Positions 43,681 through 53,373 are shown, counted from the stretch's first letter. The stretch: 63,370 nt of DNA from Methylocystis sp. (GCA_022843405.1 JALHNQ010000017.1:1-63370); one strand, 5' to 3'. Made by a program: numbers and translations. The notes: a model not told the origin generated them from the letters alone.

Positions 43681-44384
43681 GGCGCGTCCTGGTGTTGCGC
43701 GCGACGGATGACGCCGCGCGCACGGCGGATAGGCTGCGCGCGATCGGTTTGATCCCCGTCCTCTCCCCCGTGCTCGAGATCGCCGCCACCGGCGCGCAAT
43801 TGCCGCAAGGCGCCTATGACGCGCTATTGGCGTCGAGCGCCAAGGGCATCGAACTCGCGCGAGGCGCAGAAGCGTTCAAGGCACTGCCCTTCCATGCCGT
43901 CGGCGAAAGAACGGCGCATGCGGCGCGCGCGCATGGTTTTCATCCCGACATCGTTGCGGGAAACGCCGAAGCGATCCTGCCGCTTCTACTCGAGCGCTAT
44001 CAGCGTCCGGCGCATTTCCTCTATCTCGCCGGACGCGATCGCCAGCAGACTCTGGAGGCGGGCCTAAAGGCGGCGGGCCATCGCGTCGCCGCTGTGGAGG
44101 TCTACGAAGCGCGCACGGCGAAGGCGCTCTCGCAAGAAGCGGTCGATGCGATCGCCGCGGGCGAGATCGATGCGGTTCTTCATTATTCTCGCCGCAGCGC
44201 CGAGATTTTTATCACGCTCGCGAAAGGCGCCGGGATTTTGGAGAAGACGCGCGACGCCCTACATGTCGCTCTGTCGCAGGAGGTCGCGCAGCGGCTTCTT
44301 TGCGAGAATATTCCAAATGTCGGCGTCGCCGAACGGCCAGACGAAGACCATTTGCTGGAGCTGCTCGCAAGGCGGAGCATTTAG
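43677..44384 (+). CDS. hemD: Uroporphyrinogen-III synthase
   Basis: HemD closes and inverts ring D of hydroxymethylbilane to make uroporphyrinogen III, the branch point to heme and to siroheme (see cysG in this window). The 235-residue protein is poorly conserved, as usual, but has VLVLRATDDAARTADRLRAIG, AFKALPFHAVGERTAHAARAHG, LYLAGRDRQQTLEAGL and VEVYEA. Position after hemC settles the call. The start is GTG at 43677, overlapping the hemC stop. Confidence 0.92.
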   Translation: MRRVLVLRATDDAARTADRLRAIGLIPVLSPVLEIAATGAQLPQGAYDALLASSAKGIELARGAEAFKALPFHAVGERTAHAARAHGFHPDIVAGNAEAILPLLLERYQRPAHFLYLAGRDRQQTLEAGLKAAGHRVAAVEVYEARTAKALSQEAVDAIAAGEIDAVLHYSRRSAEIFITLAKGAGILEKTRDALHVALSQEVAQRLLCENIPNVGVAERPDEDHLLELLARRSI

Positions 44385-44417
44385 GGCGCGGCGCCCAAGG
44401 AAATAAGGGAGAAGCCA

Positions 44418-44885
44418 ATGTTTCGACCGGAGCTTGTTCCATTCCTGATATTGATCGCTCTTCCCACCTTCGCTCAGGCGCAGGGCGTCGGCGCGCGCTG
44501 CGCCAAGGTCGGCGACGACGACAAGACGAAGCCCATTCCCGCCGCGCTCGTTCCGCAAGCCCGCCAACTCTTCGGCTTTTCGAAAGAGACGCCGAACGCC
44601 GTCATTCGCAACGGGACGAGCTATCGCTGCATGGGCGGCAAGGCGTGGCTGTGCAATGTCGGCGCGAATCTCGTCTGCGGCAAGGCGAACGCCTCACAAA
44701 GCCTGCCGGGCGCCGCGGCCTTCTGCAAAGACAATCCCGGCTCGGACATGATTCCGATGGCGGCCACCGGCCACGACACGATCTATGAATGGAAATGCGT
44801 CGGGCCGACTGCGCAGATCGTTCGCCCGATCGTCGCCGTCGACCCGCGCGGCTTCATCGCCGACAATTGGAAGCCTCTCGATTAA
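44418..44885 (+). CDS. Hypothetical secreted protein with paired cysteines
   Basis: A 155-residue protein of unknown function with a signal peptide (MFRPELVPFLILIALPTFAQAQ). The mature part begins GVGARCAKVGDDD and has six cysteines (at RCAK, YRCMGG, WLCNVG, VCGKA, FCKDN, KCVGP), which suggests three disulfides in the periplasm. SD-like AGGGAGAAG precedes the ATG. It lies 33 bases after hemD and may be co-transcribed, though nothing ties it to heme synthesis. Confidence 0.75.
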   Translation: MFRPELVPFLILIALPTFAQAQGVGARCAKVGDDDKTKPIPAALVPQARQLFGFSKETPNAVIRNGTSYRCMGGKAWLCNVGANLVCGKANASQSLPGAAAFCKDNPGSDMIPMAATGHDTIYEWKCVGPTAQIVRPIVAVDPRGFIADNWKPLD

Positions 44886-44977
44886 TTTTCCTCGCTCGCC
44901 AAAGCGCGCGGCGTTCGGGCATGCGCATTAAGAGCGTTCACGGCGCGCCGCAAGTTACGCGAGACGCGGTGAACGAA

Positions 44978-45898
44978 TTACTGCTGGGGGACAGTCGAGG
45001 TGGGCGCGCCATTCGTCGTATTCCCGCCGATCCGGTTGTTTCCGAAGGAAACCACAGCGCCGCCCTGCGGGCTGACGCCGGTGGAATTGCCGTAAACGCC
45101 GACATTCGACAAACGCACGGTGGCGGAAGCGCCGGAGGCTCTCACGCCGATGAGGTTGTTGGACAGCATCGAGCGCTCGATATTGATCACGCAGTTCGCC
45201 GTCGCGCATTGGGCAATGGCGCCGATTGAATTTTCGCTCATCGTGCTGTCCAGAACATTGGCGTTGGTGCGATCCCTTACCCTCAGGCCTTCAGTGGTGA
45301 GAATCGCATTGACGCCGACAAGCTCGACCAGCGCATTTCCCGCCGCGCCGGGCTGAACGAATACGCCGCCGCCGTTGGCTCCCTGATTATCGGTGATTGT
45401 CGTGTGCAACACGACAAGCCTGGAAGTCGCTGCGGGTTCGAAATCGATCCCCTTTTGCGTGAAGCCGAATATCTTCACATTCTCGACGATCAAGGTGGAG
45501 CCGGCAAGGAAGCGGATGCCGTTCAAGCCGTTGCCTACGCCGTTGATGTCGATATTGCGCAGCTGAATGACGTCATTCACGCCGGCATTGATAATTACGC
45601 CATTCGTCAGCGAAGCCAGGATGCTCGACGTATGGCCTCCGCCCCCGTCGATGGTGATCGATTTGGTGATGGTGACGGCGCCGAACCCACCCGGATCGAT
45701 CGTGTTGATCTCGCCATGGGCGGCGGTTTTGGAAATGGCGCCGGCGAAGGTTTTACAAGGCGCAGTGCGCGAACAAGGATTGGCGTCGTCGCCGACGCCT
45801 GAAACCCAAGTGCGAGTCGCCTGTGCAAGAGCCGGTGCGCCCCAAAAGGCGGCGCTGGCGAGAATGATCGACGCCGACATGTATGCGAAGCGTTTCAT
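44978..45898 (-). CDS. Right-handed parallel beta-helix repeat protein, secreted
   Basis: A 306-residue protein with a signal peptide (MKRFAYMSASIILASAAFWG, ending ALAQA). It begins with RTWVSGVGDDANPCSRTAPCKTFAGAI, a start common to many alphaproteobacterial beta-helix proteins, then repeating strands such as ITIDGGGG, NGVIINAG, LRNIDINGV, LIVENVKIFG and SNNLIGVRA. It may bind or cleave polysaccharides, but no catalytic site is evident. The ATG at 45898 has GAGGGGGAA upstream; the open frame further upstream is not protein-like. Confidence 0.85.
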   Translation of the reverse strand: MKRFAYMSASIILASAAFWGAPALAQATRTWVSGVGDDANPCSRTAPCKTFAGAISKTAAHGEINTIDPGGFGAVTITKSITIDGGGGHTSSILASLTNGVIINAGVNDVIQLRNIDINGVGNGLNGIRFLAGSTLIVENVKIFGFTQKGIDFEPAATSRLVVLHTTITDNQGANGGGVFVQPGAAGNALVELVGVNAILTTEGLRVRDRTNANVLDSTMSENSIGAIAQCATANCVINIERSMLSNNLIGVRASGASATVRLSNVGVYGNSTGVSPQGGAVVSFGNNRIGGNTTNGAPTSTVPQQ

Positions 45899-46157
45899 GA
45901 TGAGTTCCCCCTCTGCCGGGGCTGAAGTTGCGACTTCCGTTGGCCGCGGTCTTACAGATAGCAATTCAGCGCTAAATTGATTTGTTGGGTCTGGAATTCG
46001 CCGGATCAGACGCCGGCTGGAGGCGACTGTCGTCCGATTTGCCGCCTTTGACAAGACGTAGCCGTTTCCAAACGCCCTGCTGGATCGCGAAAGGGCGATC
46101 CGAGCCAGCCTTTCAACCGCGGAAATCTCGCGGCCAGGCCGGGCGAGGACTGTCTGA

Positions 46158-47708
46158 TCAGCTGCGTAGGAACACGCCCTGACCATTCTCGTTGAAATAA
46201 TCGATCAGAACGGAGCGCGCTTTCTCGCTGCCGCTTCGCGAGAATCTTACCGGACTGACGCCGGCGGCGTTTTCTCCCGTCGGCTGAAAGGTGAAAATGT
46301 TGCCCGAATAATGATGAAGCGGATAGGACGTCGGCGCCGGACCGAGCGTGAGCGAAATCCCTTCGGTGGTTTCGATAACGCCGATAGGGCCGTATAGATC
46401 ATTGCGGTAGTCGCCGACATAGGCCGAGCGCGGCGCGCCCGCCCGCGCGCCCGCGGGCGGCTTCGCGTAGTCGGCGTCCCGACCATAGTGCGGGACCGCC
46501 ATTTGCGCGAAGGCTTCGCCAAAGAGCGCGAGCCAGTCCCGCTCGATCCTTCCCATCAGGACCAGATCAAGGAAGCTGCGGCAAATCGTTTCCGGCGCGC
46601 CGACCGGCGCAGAATTGCTCAGCACGACGATGCCGAAGCGCTCGGCCAGCATGACATAAACGCAGGTCGCGGCGCCGAGCGCAAACGCGCCCGAATGACT
46701 CCAGCGCACGCGCGCCGGACCGCCGTAATCGATGTCCCAGCCCAGCCCGTAATAGGTCGGCCCGCGCTTCGGATCATGCGCCGGACCGGTAGCGATCTGG
46801 GGAAAATGCGTTTCTTCAAGCGACTCCGGCTTGATGATTTCGCGGCCGTCGATCGAGCCGCGTCCGAGCTGCAGCCGAACCCAAATCGCCATGTCGCGCG
46901 CCGACGCTGACGCGCCGCCTGCCGGCGCCTGCGCGTCGGCGTTTCGCTGCTCCTTACCGACCACCCAGCGGTCGCCGCGGCGCACATGGCCGAAGACGCG
47001 ATTTTTTTGCGCGAAGAAATCGGCGTGCCGCGAACTGGCGCTTGTCATCCCCAGCGGCCGATAAAGACGCTGATCGCACACGTCCTCCCAGGATTTTCCT
47101 GCAGCCTTCGCCGCCGCGAAGCCTGCCGCCGAAAACCCCATGTTGTTGTATGCGTAATGCGTGTGAAAGCTCGAGTTCGGCTTGATGTAGCGCAGGCGTC
47201 GAATGATTTCGTCGCGATCGTAGCCGATGTCCTCGACGAGATCGCCGGCATGGTCGGGAAGTCCGCTACGATGGCAGAACATGTCGCGTAGCGTGATTTC
47301 GCGCGTCACCCGGGGATCGCTCATCGCAAAGCCCGGCAGGCTCCGCACGATCGGTTGATCCCATGAGACGACGCCGTCTCCGACAAGACCCGCGACGACT
47401 GTGGTAGAAAGAGGCTTGGACAGCGACGCGAGCTGAAAGACCGTATCGGGGTCGACGCGATTCGCCGCGTCCGCTCGGCGCAGGCCGAATCCCTTCAAGT
47501 AGAGCACGCGGTCGGGCGAGACGACGGCGACCGCAACTCCTGGCACGCCGGTCTTTTTCATGACGTCGACGACGAGGGCGTTCAACGCAGTAAGATGCTT
47601 CTCAGTCAGTTCGCGGCCAGGCGTCGATTGCGGCGTCGCCTTGCCGAACGCGGGAGCCAGCAGGCCCAGTCCCGACGCAAGCAGAGCGGACCGTCTCGTG
47701 AAAGGCAT
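46158..47708 (-). CDS. Serine hydrolase of the beta-lactamase family, exported
   Basis: A 516-residue class C beta-lactamase-like serine hydrolase. Residues 1-25 look like a Tat signal (FTRRSALLASGLGLLAPAFG). The active-site motifs are S95-LSK98, YNN in HTHYAYNNMG and HSG in RWSHSGAFALG. The C-terminal 120 residues (from about GAPRSAYVGDYRNDLYG) form a beta-barrel-like extra domain seen in EstB- and penicillin-binding-like esterases. It may be an esterase or a D-aminopeptidase; beta-lactam resistance is not implied. Confidence 0.88.
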   Translation of the reverse strand: MPFTRRSALLASGLGLLAPAFGKATPQSTPGRELTEKHLTALNALVVDVMKKTGVPGVAVAVVSPDRVLYLKGFGLRRADAANRVDPDTVFQLASLSKPLSTTVVAGLVGDGVVSWDQPIVRSLPGFAMSDPRVTREITLRDMFCHRSGLPDHAGDLVEDIGYDRDEIIRRLRYIKPNSSFHTHYAYNNMGFSAAGFAAAKAAGKSWEDVCDQRLYRPLGMTSASSRHADFFAQKNRVFGHVRRGDRWVVGKEQRNADAQAPAGGASASARDMAIWVRLQLGRGSIDGREIIKPESLEETHFPQIATGPAHDPKRGPTYYGLGWDIDYGGPARVRWSHSGAFALGAATCVYVMLAERFGIVVLSNSAPVGAPETICRSFLDLVLMGRIERDWLALFGEAFAQMAVPHYGRDADYAKPPAGARAGAPRSAYVGDYRNDLYGPIGVIETTEGISLTLGPAPTSYPLHHYSGNIFTFQPTGENAAGVSPVRFSRSGSEKARSVLIDYFNENGQGVFLRS

Positions 47709-47750
47709 CGTGCTTCTCCGCTCGCTCGTTCTTGCAACAATAGCGCTGAA

Positions 47751-49160
47751 TCACTTCTCCGCCAGCGCCCAGCCGATCAGCACCATGACCGGCCCGACGA
47801 TGGCCTGTCCCTCCACTCTCGACGGCAAATCCGCGATCGTGCCTTTGACCACGCGCTCCTGCGGCGTCGAGGCGCGTTCAATCAGGAAGGCGGGCGTATC
47901 ATGCGACATGCCCTCCTGCAACAAGCGACGCGACAATTCCGGCAGCGTGCGGTTGCCCATATAGACCGCCGTGGTGGCGCGTTCGTCGGCGAGCGCGCCC
48001 CAATCGAAGTCTTCGGGAAATTCGCCGTCCTTGGTGTGCGCGGTGATGAATTGCAGGCGCCGCGCCGTTTCTCGGCTGGTCAGCGATGCGCCGATCGCGG
48101 CGGCGCCGGCGCAAGCGGCGGTCACGCCAGGAACAATCTCGATTGAAAATCCCGCCTCGCGCAGTGCGGCGATCTCTTCATTGGCGCGCCCGAAGATGAG
48201 CGGGTCTCCGCCTTTGAGCCGCACGACATTCTTGCCCTCGCGCGCAAGCTCGACGAGCAGAGCGCTGATCTCTTCCTGGCGCACGGAGGGCGCATAGCCC
48301 CGCTTGCCGACATTGATCCGCGTCGCTTCGCGACGGGCGAGATCAAGAATGCTCGCCGGAACGAGATCGTCGAACAGCACGACGTCGGCGCCGGCGAGCG
48401 CGCGCGTGCCTTTCAAGGTGAGGAGTTCGGGATCGCCGGGCCCGGCGCCGACGAGCGTTACGCGTCCGCGCGCCGTGGTCTCGGCGCCGGCGCGCGCCTC
48501 TTCGATCAACGCCACGCGGTCTTCGTCCAGCGGCCTTCGTTCGATGTCGCGGAAGGCCAGCCGCGTAAACCGGCGCCAGAAATCGCGCCGCGCCAAAAAG
48601 TCCAGTCCGGACGCGCGCACCAGCGGCCGCCAGACCTGCGCCGCGCGCGCCCAGGCCTGAAATGTTGCGGGCACCAGTGTCTCGATCCTGCCGCGGACGG
48701 CTTGCGCAAATACGGGCGAAGCCCCGCCGGTCGAGACGCCGATCACCAGCGGCGATCGATTGACGATGGCGCCCATGATGAAATCGCTCTGCGCCGGACG
48801 GTCGGCAAGATTGAGCGGCGCGCCGGCCGCGCGCGCCCATTCATGCGCTTGTCGAGCAAGAGCGTCGTCCTCGATCGCGCCAAGCGCCATCGCCGCCCCG
48901 GCGAAATCTTCGGGCCCGACATCGCGCGCATGAATGGCCACATTGTCGCGCGCGCGCGCAATCTCGCGAAGCTTGTCGCAGGGCTCGGTCGCGAAAACGT
49001 CGACCTTCGCGCCGGTCGCGGCCGCCAGATCGACCTTCCAGGCCGCGGCTTCGCCGCCGCCGATGACCAGCACCCGCCGCCCGGCAAGGGCATAGAACAC
49101 CGGCAGAGTCGCCAGCGGCTGCATGAGATCGGCAGGGACTTCGTCGGGCTTGCGGGTCAC
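47751..49160 (-). CDS. cysG: Siroheme synthase (trifunctional CysG)
   Basis: CysG makes siroheme, the cofactor of sulfite and nitrite reductases, from uroporphyrinogen III by methylation, oxidation and iron insertion. The 469-residue protein has the N-terminal dehydrogenase/ferrochelatase part (ALAGRRVLVIGGGEAAAWK, RSPLVIGVSTGGASPVFAQ) and the C-terminal methyltransferase (VTLVGAGPGDPELLTLKGTRAL, VVRLKGGDPLIFGRANEE, AVYMGNRTLPEL). The start is GTG at 49160 with AGGA upstream. No sulfite reductase genes are adjacent in the window. Confidence 0.95.
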   Translation of the reverse strand: MTRKPDEVPADLMQPLATLPVFYALAGRRVLVIGGGEAAAWKVDLAAATGAKVDVFATEPCDKLREIARARDNVAIHARDVGPEDFAGAAMALGAIEDDALARQAHEWARAAGAPLNLADRPAQSDFIMGAIVNRSPLVIGVSTGGASPVFAQAVRGRIETLVPATFQAWARAAQVWRPLVRASGLDFLARRDFWRRFTRLAFRDIERRPLDEDRVALIEEARAGAETTARGRVTLVGAGPGDPELLTLKGTRALAGADVVLFDDLVPASILDLARREATRINVGKRGYAPSVRQEEISALLVELAREGKNVVRLKGGDPLIFGRANEEIAALREAGFSIEIVPGVTAACAGAAAIGASLTSRETARRLQFITAHTKDGEFPEDFDWGALADERATTAVYMGNRTLPELSRRLLQEGMSHDTPAFLIERASTPQERVVKGTIADLPSRVEGQAIVGPVMVLIGWALAEK

Positions 49161-49169
49161 GGCGTCCTA

Positions 49170-49217
49170 GATCACGCTGCATTTGGACGGAATCGCCCAA
49201 ATGCAATTTACGTGATC
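49170..49217. repeat. Short palindromic repeat upstream of cysG
   Basis: Outer arms GATCACG (49170-49176) and CGTGATC (49211-49217), inner arms TGCATTTGG and CCAAATGCA. A degenerate relative sits at 53483-53527. It lies between cysG and the TonB-dependent receptor gene. Confidence 0.75.
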
Positions 49218-49291
49218 GATTTCTATAGCCTAGTGCGCTTTGCACGAAAATCGGCGTCGCGCCCATCCGCGAGGCTCAAAACCGTGCGCAG

Positions 49292-51820
49292 CTAGAATCG
49301 CGCGTTAAGCGTCACATAGGCCGAGCGCGGCGCCCCTGGCGTGATGTTGTTGTTGTTATGCGCAAAGACATAGTAATGCGCCCCCGCCAGATTCTCGACA
49401 TTGAGCTGTCCCGAGACGTTTTCGCTCAACTTGACGAACAAGGCGCCGTCGACGCGCGCATAACCGGGCACGACGACCAAATTGTCGATGGCCGGATAGA
49501 ACTTGGCGTTATAGACGACGCCTGCGCCGACGCCCAGAACGCCGGGACCAGCGTCGAAGAAGTTGGAAATATCGTATTTGTTCCAGAGGGAGAAGGTGTT
49601 TCTGGGCACAAAGGGATTGGTCTTGCCGACGTCAGTGAAGAACGGCGTCCGCAAAGTCGGCGTCCTGTCGGTGCTGACAACCTTCGCGTCCTGATAGCCG
49701 TAGCCGAGCGAAACCTCCCACCGGTCGGTGACATTGCCGACAAGCCCGAGCTCTGCGCCTTGCGTTCTTGTGTTCGCGAGAATGGCTGTCGTCGCGTTGA
49801 CCGTGAGCTGCTGATTCGAACGATTGAGCTGATAAACCGCGCCGGTCAAAAGCAAGGAAGGCAGCAACTGCGCCTTGAACCCAACCTCAACATTCTCGAA
49901 GCTCTGCGGCGCTAAATTGGCGACGGTCGGGAAGAGCACGTTGAACTGGTCCCCCGCCACGGGCAGGAAGCTTCGCGAATAGGAGCCATAGATCGAAAGA
50001 ATGTCGATCGGTTTGAACACAAGGCCGAAGCGCGGCGACCACACATTGTCGACGCGGCGCAGCTGGCCTCTAAAGTCGGTCGGACCGGGGTCGAAGCCGG
50101 TGTATTTCAGGTCGAACATGTCGAATCGCACGCCCGCGATCACGTCGATGTATCGCGTGACCTCGATCTGATCCTGAAGATAGCCTGCGGCAAGGTCCAG
50201 AGTGGTGTGGCGACGACGGTTCGGATTGACGAACGCCACGGGAAGAAAGGCGGTCGGCGTCCAAAAGGGCGTCGTCACCCGCTGCGTTCTGCAGGACAGA
50301 TTGAAGCAGGAGAGATCGCGGTTGTCGTCGCTTCTTTGGTTGCCGACTTCGGCGCCAAACATCACCGTGTGACGGATGTCCGGAGTCATCTGCCATTTGT
50401 AGACGAAGTCCGTCTGGTTGAAGATGTTCTGCCGCGGATTGGAGCTGAGATAGCCGTCGAGGCGCGCAGCGCCGAGGGGAGTCACGCTTGTCGCGACAGG
50501 ATTAAGCAATGTCGTGACGACGCCCAGACCCTGATCCGGGAACGTGTTCTGATAGCGTTTCTCATAATCCGCATAGACCGTCTGGTTGCGGATGTTGAGG
50601 CCGAATTCGGTCGTGTGATCGAAGGCGAGCGCAACGCGATTGAGATCGACCTTGGAGTAATTCACCGCTTCGACTGAAGGATTGCCAACGCCGAAGAAAG
50701 CGTCGATCGGCGCTGGCGACGGATATCCCGGATAGATCACCGAGCCTCCAAAAATGAAGCCGCCCACTGACGGAATCCCGCGGTCGGCGGTGCGGCGATC
50801 GCGGAAATGCTCGTAGCTCAGCGTAATGAAGGTCTTTTCGAGCGGACGCCAGGTTATCGTCGGATTGACGCCATAGCGTTCGAGCTTGAAATAGTCGCGG
50901 TAGCCGTATGATTGCTCATAGAGCCCGTTCAGTCGAACTGCGAGAGAATCGTTGATGGCGTCGCCGACGTCGACGGTCAGGCGCTTGCGCGCGAAACTGC
51001 CGGAACTGACAATCATCGACCGCAGCCTTTCGCCGTCGGCCTTCTTGGTGACGCGGTTGACCACGCCGCCGCCGCCGCCGCGTCCGAAGATCAGCGCATT
51101 GGGGCCCTTGAGAACCTCGACAGCCTCGATGTTGTAAAGGTCTCGGAAATATTGCGCGTCGTCGCGAATGCCGTCGGTATAGAAGTCGGCGGTCGTGTCC
51201 TGGCCGCGGATCGTGATCTGGTCGCGATTGCCTTCGCCCTGCGCGACCGTGACGCCGGGCACATACGTTAGCGCCCGACCGAGATCGATGCTGTTGCGGT
51301 CCTGCAGCTGCTGCTTCGTTAGAATCGTGATCGACTGAGGGATATCGATAATCGGCGTGTTCGTTTTCGTCGCCGTCGACGTCCTGCCCGCGAAATAACC
51401 GACGACGTCCGTCGGACCGCGGCCAAGCGCCGTGGCGGGGAACAGCGGACGCTCGCCCGGAGCGCCATCGGCGGTGGGAGCCGCAGTCGCGGCGGGCGCG
51501 CGGGTCGTCGGAATCACTCGAGCGCCGCGTCGTGCGCCTCCAACGTCGATGGGCGGCAAATGTTGAGCGCCGCTCGTGGAGCGCGCTTGCGAGGCGACAT
51601 GCTTCGGCTTCGCCGGGGCGACGGCGCGGGGCTTCTCCGGCGGCGCATCTACCCGCACCGCCGGCAAGGGCCCGGACTGGGTTTGCGCGAGTACGGGAAG
51701 CGTGGGCGTCAGCGCGGCGGCAAGAGCTAGGGCGCCGACTGAAGCCGCGCCTTTCATCCGGGCAATCGCCGCAGGACGGGAGAAGAGCGTCTGCAATGAC
51801 AGGGATTGTTTCTGAATCAT
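49292..51820 (-). CDS. TonB-dependent siderophore receptor
   Basis: An 842-residue outer-membrane receptor for a siderophore or similar ligand, energised by TonB. A signal peptide (to about residue 46, LPVLAQ) precedes an Ala/Pro-rich linker (about 50-135). The plug domain follows (DIPQSITILTKQQLQDRNS, LTYVPGVTVAQGEGNRDQITIRG, VEVLKGPNALIFGRGGGGGVVNRVTK) and then the beta-barrel, ending in the typical aromatic residue (NARF). The plug resembles catecholate and hydroxamate siderophore receptors. No transporter or siderophore gene is next to it. The ATG at 51820 has GGAGGGG upstream. Iron control is likely, but no recognised Fur or RirA box is seen. Confidence 0.94.
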   Translation of the reverse strand: MIQKQSLSLQTLFSRPAAIARMKGAASVGALALAAALTPTLPVLAQTQSGPLPAVRVDAPPEKPRAVAPAKPKHVASQARSTSGAQHLPPIDVGGARRGARVIPTTRAPAATAAPTADGAPGERPLFPATALGRGPTDVVGYFAGRTSTATKTNTPIIDIPQSITILTKQQLQDRNSIDLGRALTYVPGVTVAQGEGNRDQITIRGQDTTADFYTDGIRDDAQYFRDLYNIEAVEVLKGPNALIFGRGGGGGVVNRVTKKADGERLRSMIVSSGSFARKRLTVDVGDAINDSLAVRLNGLYEQSYGYRDYFKLERYGVNPTITWRPLEKTFITLSYEHFRDRRTADRGIPSVGGFIFGGSVIYPGYPSPAPIDAFFGVGNPSVEAVNYSKVDLNRVALAFDHTTEFGLNIRNQTVYADYEKRYQNTFPDQGLGVVTTLLNPVATSVTPLGAARLDGYLSSNPRQNIFNQTDFVYKWQMTPDIRHTVMFGAEVGNQRSDDNRDLSCFNLSCRTQRVTTPFWTPTAFLPVAFVNPNRRRHTTLDLAAGYLQDQIEVTRYIDVIAGVRFDMFDLKYTGFDPGPTDFRGQLRRVDNVWSPRFGLVFKPIDILSIYGSYSRSFLPVAGDQFNVLFPTVANLAPQSFENVEVGFKAQLLPSLLLTGAVYQLNRSNQQLTVNATTAILANTRTQGAELGLVGNVTDRWEVSLGYGYQDAKVVSTDRTPTLRTPFFTDVGKTNPFVPRNTFSLWNKYDISNFFDAGPGVLGVGAGVVYNAKFYPAIDNLVVVPGYARVDGALFVKLSENVSGQLNVENLAGAHYYVFAHNNNNITPGAPRSAYVTLNARF

Positions 51821-52145
51821 GTCTGCCCCTCCGCGCGGTCAAGATCGCGACTGGGCAATGGCTACGGTTTATCTTTGAAAACTGTCAATTACGACAATGG
51901 TATAGTATGGAAGGCTTCCAAGTAATGTTTCTGATTGTAACAAAGTGTTGCTGAATTGCGACATAAACGCGATGAATAGCTGGAATTCTTTCAAAGACTA
52001 AATCTTTACTTTTTGTTGACTGTTGTATTCTCAGCACACTCTCTGAGCCTTGAGTCTGGCGTCTGATTCGATCTTCATGCAATGGCGCAACAAAAAAGGC
52101 GGCCCTGAAAGAGGGCCGCCAAAAGCGCGTCTCGAGAAGAGGCGT
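51821..52145. other. AT-rich promoter region upstream of the TonB-dependent receptor
   Basis: This stretch is AT-rich and contains no gene I can support. An inverted repeat TGTC-N6-GACA (51883-51896) lies about 65 bases upstream of the receptor ATG and is a candidate operator. The cytochrome c terminator occupies 52091-52120. Confidence 0.5.
52091..52120 (-). terminator. Rho-independent terminator of the cytochrome c gene
   Basis: On the minus strand GGCGGCCCT and AGGGCCGCC form a 9-base stem with a short loop, followed by TTTTTTG. It lies about 25 bases after the cytochrome c stop codon. Confidence 0.93.
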
Positions 52146-52544
52146 TTACTTCTTTTTGCCGTCCGCGCCGAACTGCGCGAGATAGGCCCACACATTCTCC
52201 TCGTCGCCCTCGCTGGGCAGGCCTTGGAAGATCATCTTGGTGCCGGGAACCTTGACCTTCGGGCTCTTGATGAACTCCTTGAAGCTCGCCTCGTCCCAGG
52301 TAATGCCCGAGGACTTCATCGGCTCAGAGTAGCTGTAGTCCGCCGCCGCTCCGGCCTTGCGGCCATCGAGACCGTTCAACTGCGGACCGATGGCGTTTTT
52401 AGCCGTTTCTCCGACCTGGTGGCAGGCTTTGCATTTGGCGAAGACCTTTTCGCCCGCGGCGGCGTCGCCGGCGGCGTAAGCCTGGCCGGCGGAAGCGGCG
52501 AAAGCGACGCTCGCGGCGAACGTCAGCAGGGAAATCGTCTTCAT
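52146..52544 (-). CDS. Class I cytochrome c (c2/c550 type)
   Basis: A 132-residue periplasmic electron carrier. A signal peptide (1-24, ending AYA) is followed by the heme-binding C38-KACH42 and the sixth ligand Met104 in GTKMIF, with the IGPQLNGLDGRKAG and NVWAYLAQF segments of mitochondrial-type c cytochromes. It could shuttle electrons from the bc1 complex or a periplasmic dehydrogenase to an oxidase. It is transcribed alone, with AGGAAAGGAAC before the ATG and a strong terminator behind. An open extension upstream of the ATG is not family-like. Confidence 0.93.
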   Translation of the reverse strand: MKTISLLTFAASVAFAASAGQAYAAGDAAAGEKVFAKCKACHQVGETAKNAIGPQLNGLDGRKAGAAADYSYSEPMKSSGITWDEASFKEFIKSPKVKVPGTKMIFQGLPSEGDEENVWAYLAQFGADGKKK

Positions 52545-52746
52545 CCTTGTTCCTTTCCTCTTCCCGGCGTTCGCTTTGCGTCCGCCCTTTTTGAAATGCG
52601 ACCGGCCGATGTTGGCCCCTCGCCGGCGCTCTTTAGACGGTTTCGAAACTACAACGAAGCCGCCGCCAAAGACAATACGCCAGAGGCCATGTTCGGCCTC
52701 GCTGAACCCTATGCCAAATGTCGTGAACGCGCCGTGAACCGGCGGC

Positions 52747-53373
52747 TTAGGTGACACGCCGAAGCGTGAGATTGACACGGACGCCAAACGTTCTGAGCGC
52801 CGGCGGCAAGGAGGCGTCGACCGTCGGCAGAATTCTGTCGACGCCGTGATAACGCATCCTGGCGGGTCCTGAGAGCACGAGCGCGTCGCCGGACGACAGC
52901 GCCAAGGCGATCGCGCGGTCGCCGCGACGCGTTCCGCCAAGCCTGAAGCGGCAATCGGCGCCAAGCGACAGCGACAGGATCGGCGCCGCCAAATCCTCTT
53001 CGTCCTTGTCTTGATGGAGGCCCATGCGCGCCTGTTCGTCATAGACGTTCACCAGACAGGCTTCGGGCGGTTTGGGGTGGCGCGCCAGCACGTTCCAGAG
53101 CTGCAACAGAAGCGGCGGCATCGCCGGCCAGGGCTCGCCCGTTATCGGGTGGCGCGCCTCGTACCGATAACCCCGCGCCTTGTCGCTGACCCAGCCGAGC
53201 GCGCCGCAATTCGTCATCCGCACCGACATTGGCGCGCCGGTCTTCGGCATCGTCGCGACATAGAGCGGCGCAGCGGCGATAACGTCGGCGATCTCTTCAG
53301 CCAGAGCCGCCTGCGCCGCCGCGTCGAGGAAACCCGCGTAATGAAACACGCCTGGCGCGATTTCAGACATCAT
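52747..53373 (-). CDS. alkB: AlkB, Fe(II)/2-oxoglutarate DNA demethylase
   Basis: AlkB removes methyl groups from 1-methyladenine and 3-methylcytosine by oxidation. The 208-residue protein has APGVFHYAGFL, LGWVSDKARGYRYEARHP, the iron ligands in GLHQDKDE (HxD) and RYHGVDRI, and the 2-oxoglutarate arginines in RVNLTLRR. The start chosen is the ATG pair at 53373; a frame extension to 53439 adds 22 basic residues and cannot be excluded. It is transcribed on its own, so it may not belong to an ada-type operon. Confidence 0.94.
   Translation of the reverse strand: MMSEIAPGVFHYAGFLDAAAQAALAEEIADVIAAAPLYVATMPKTGAPMSVRMTNCGALGWVSDKARGYRYEARHPITGEPWPAMPPLLLQLWNVLARHPKPPEACLVNVYDEQARMGLHQDKDEEDLAAPILSLSLGADCRFRLGGTRRGDRAIALALSSGDALVLSGPARMRYHGVDRILPTVDASLPPALRTFGVRVNLTLRRVT

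Noticed and set aside
45899-46186. Longer start for the beta-helix protein
   Set aside because: The ATG at 45898 has a strong Shine-Dalgarno and opens a typical signal peptide; the upstream frame is not protein-like.
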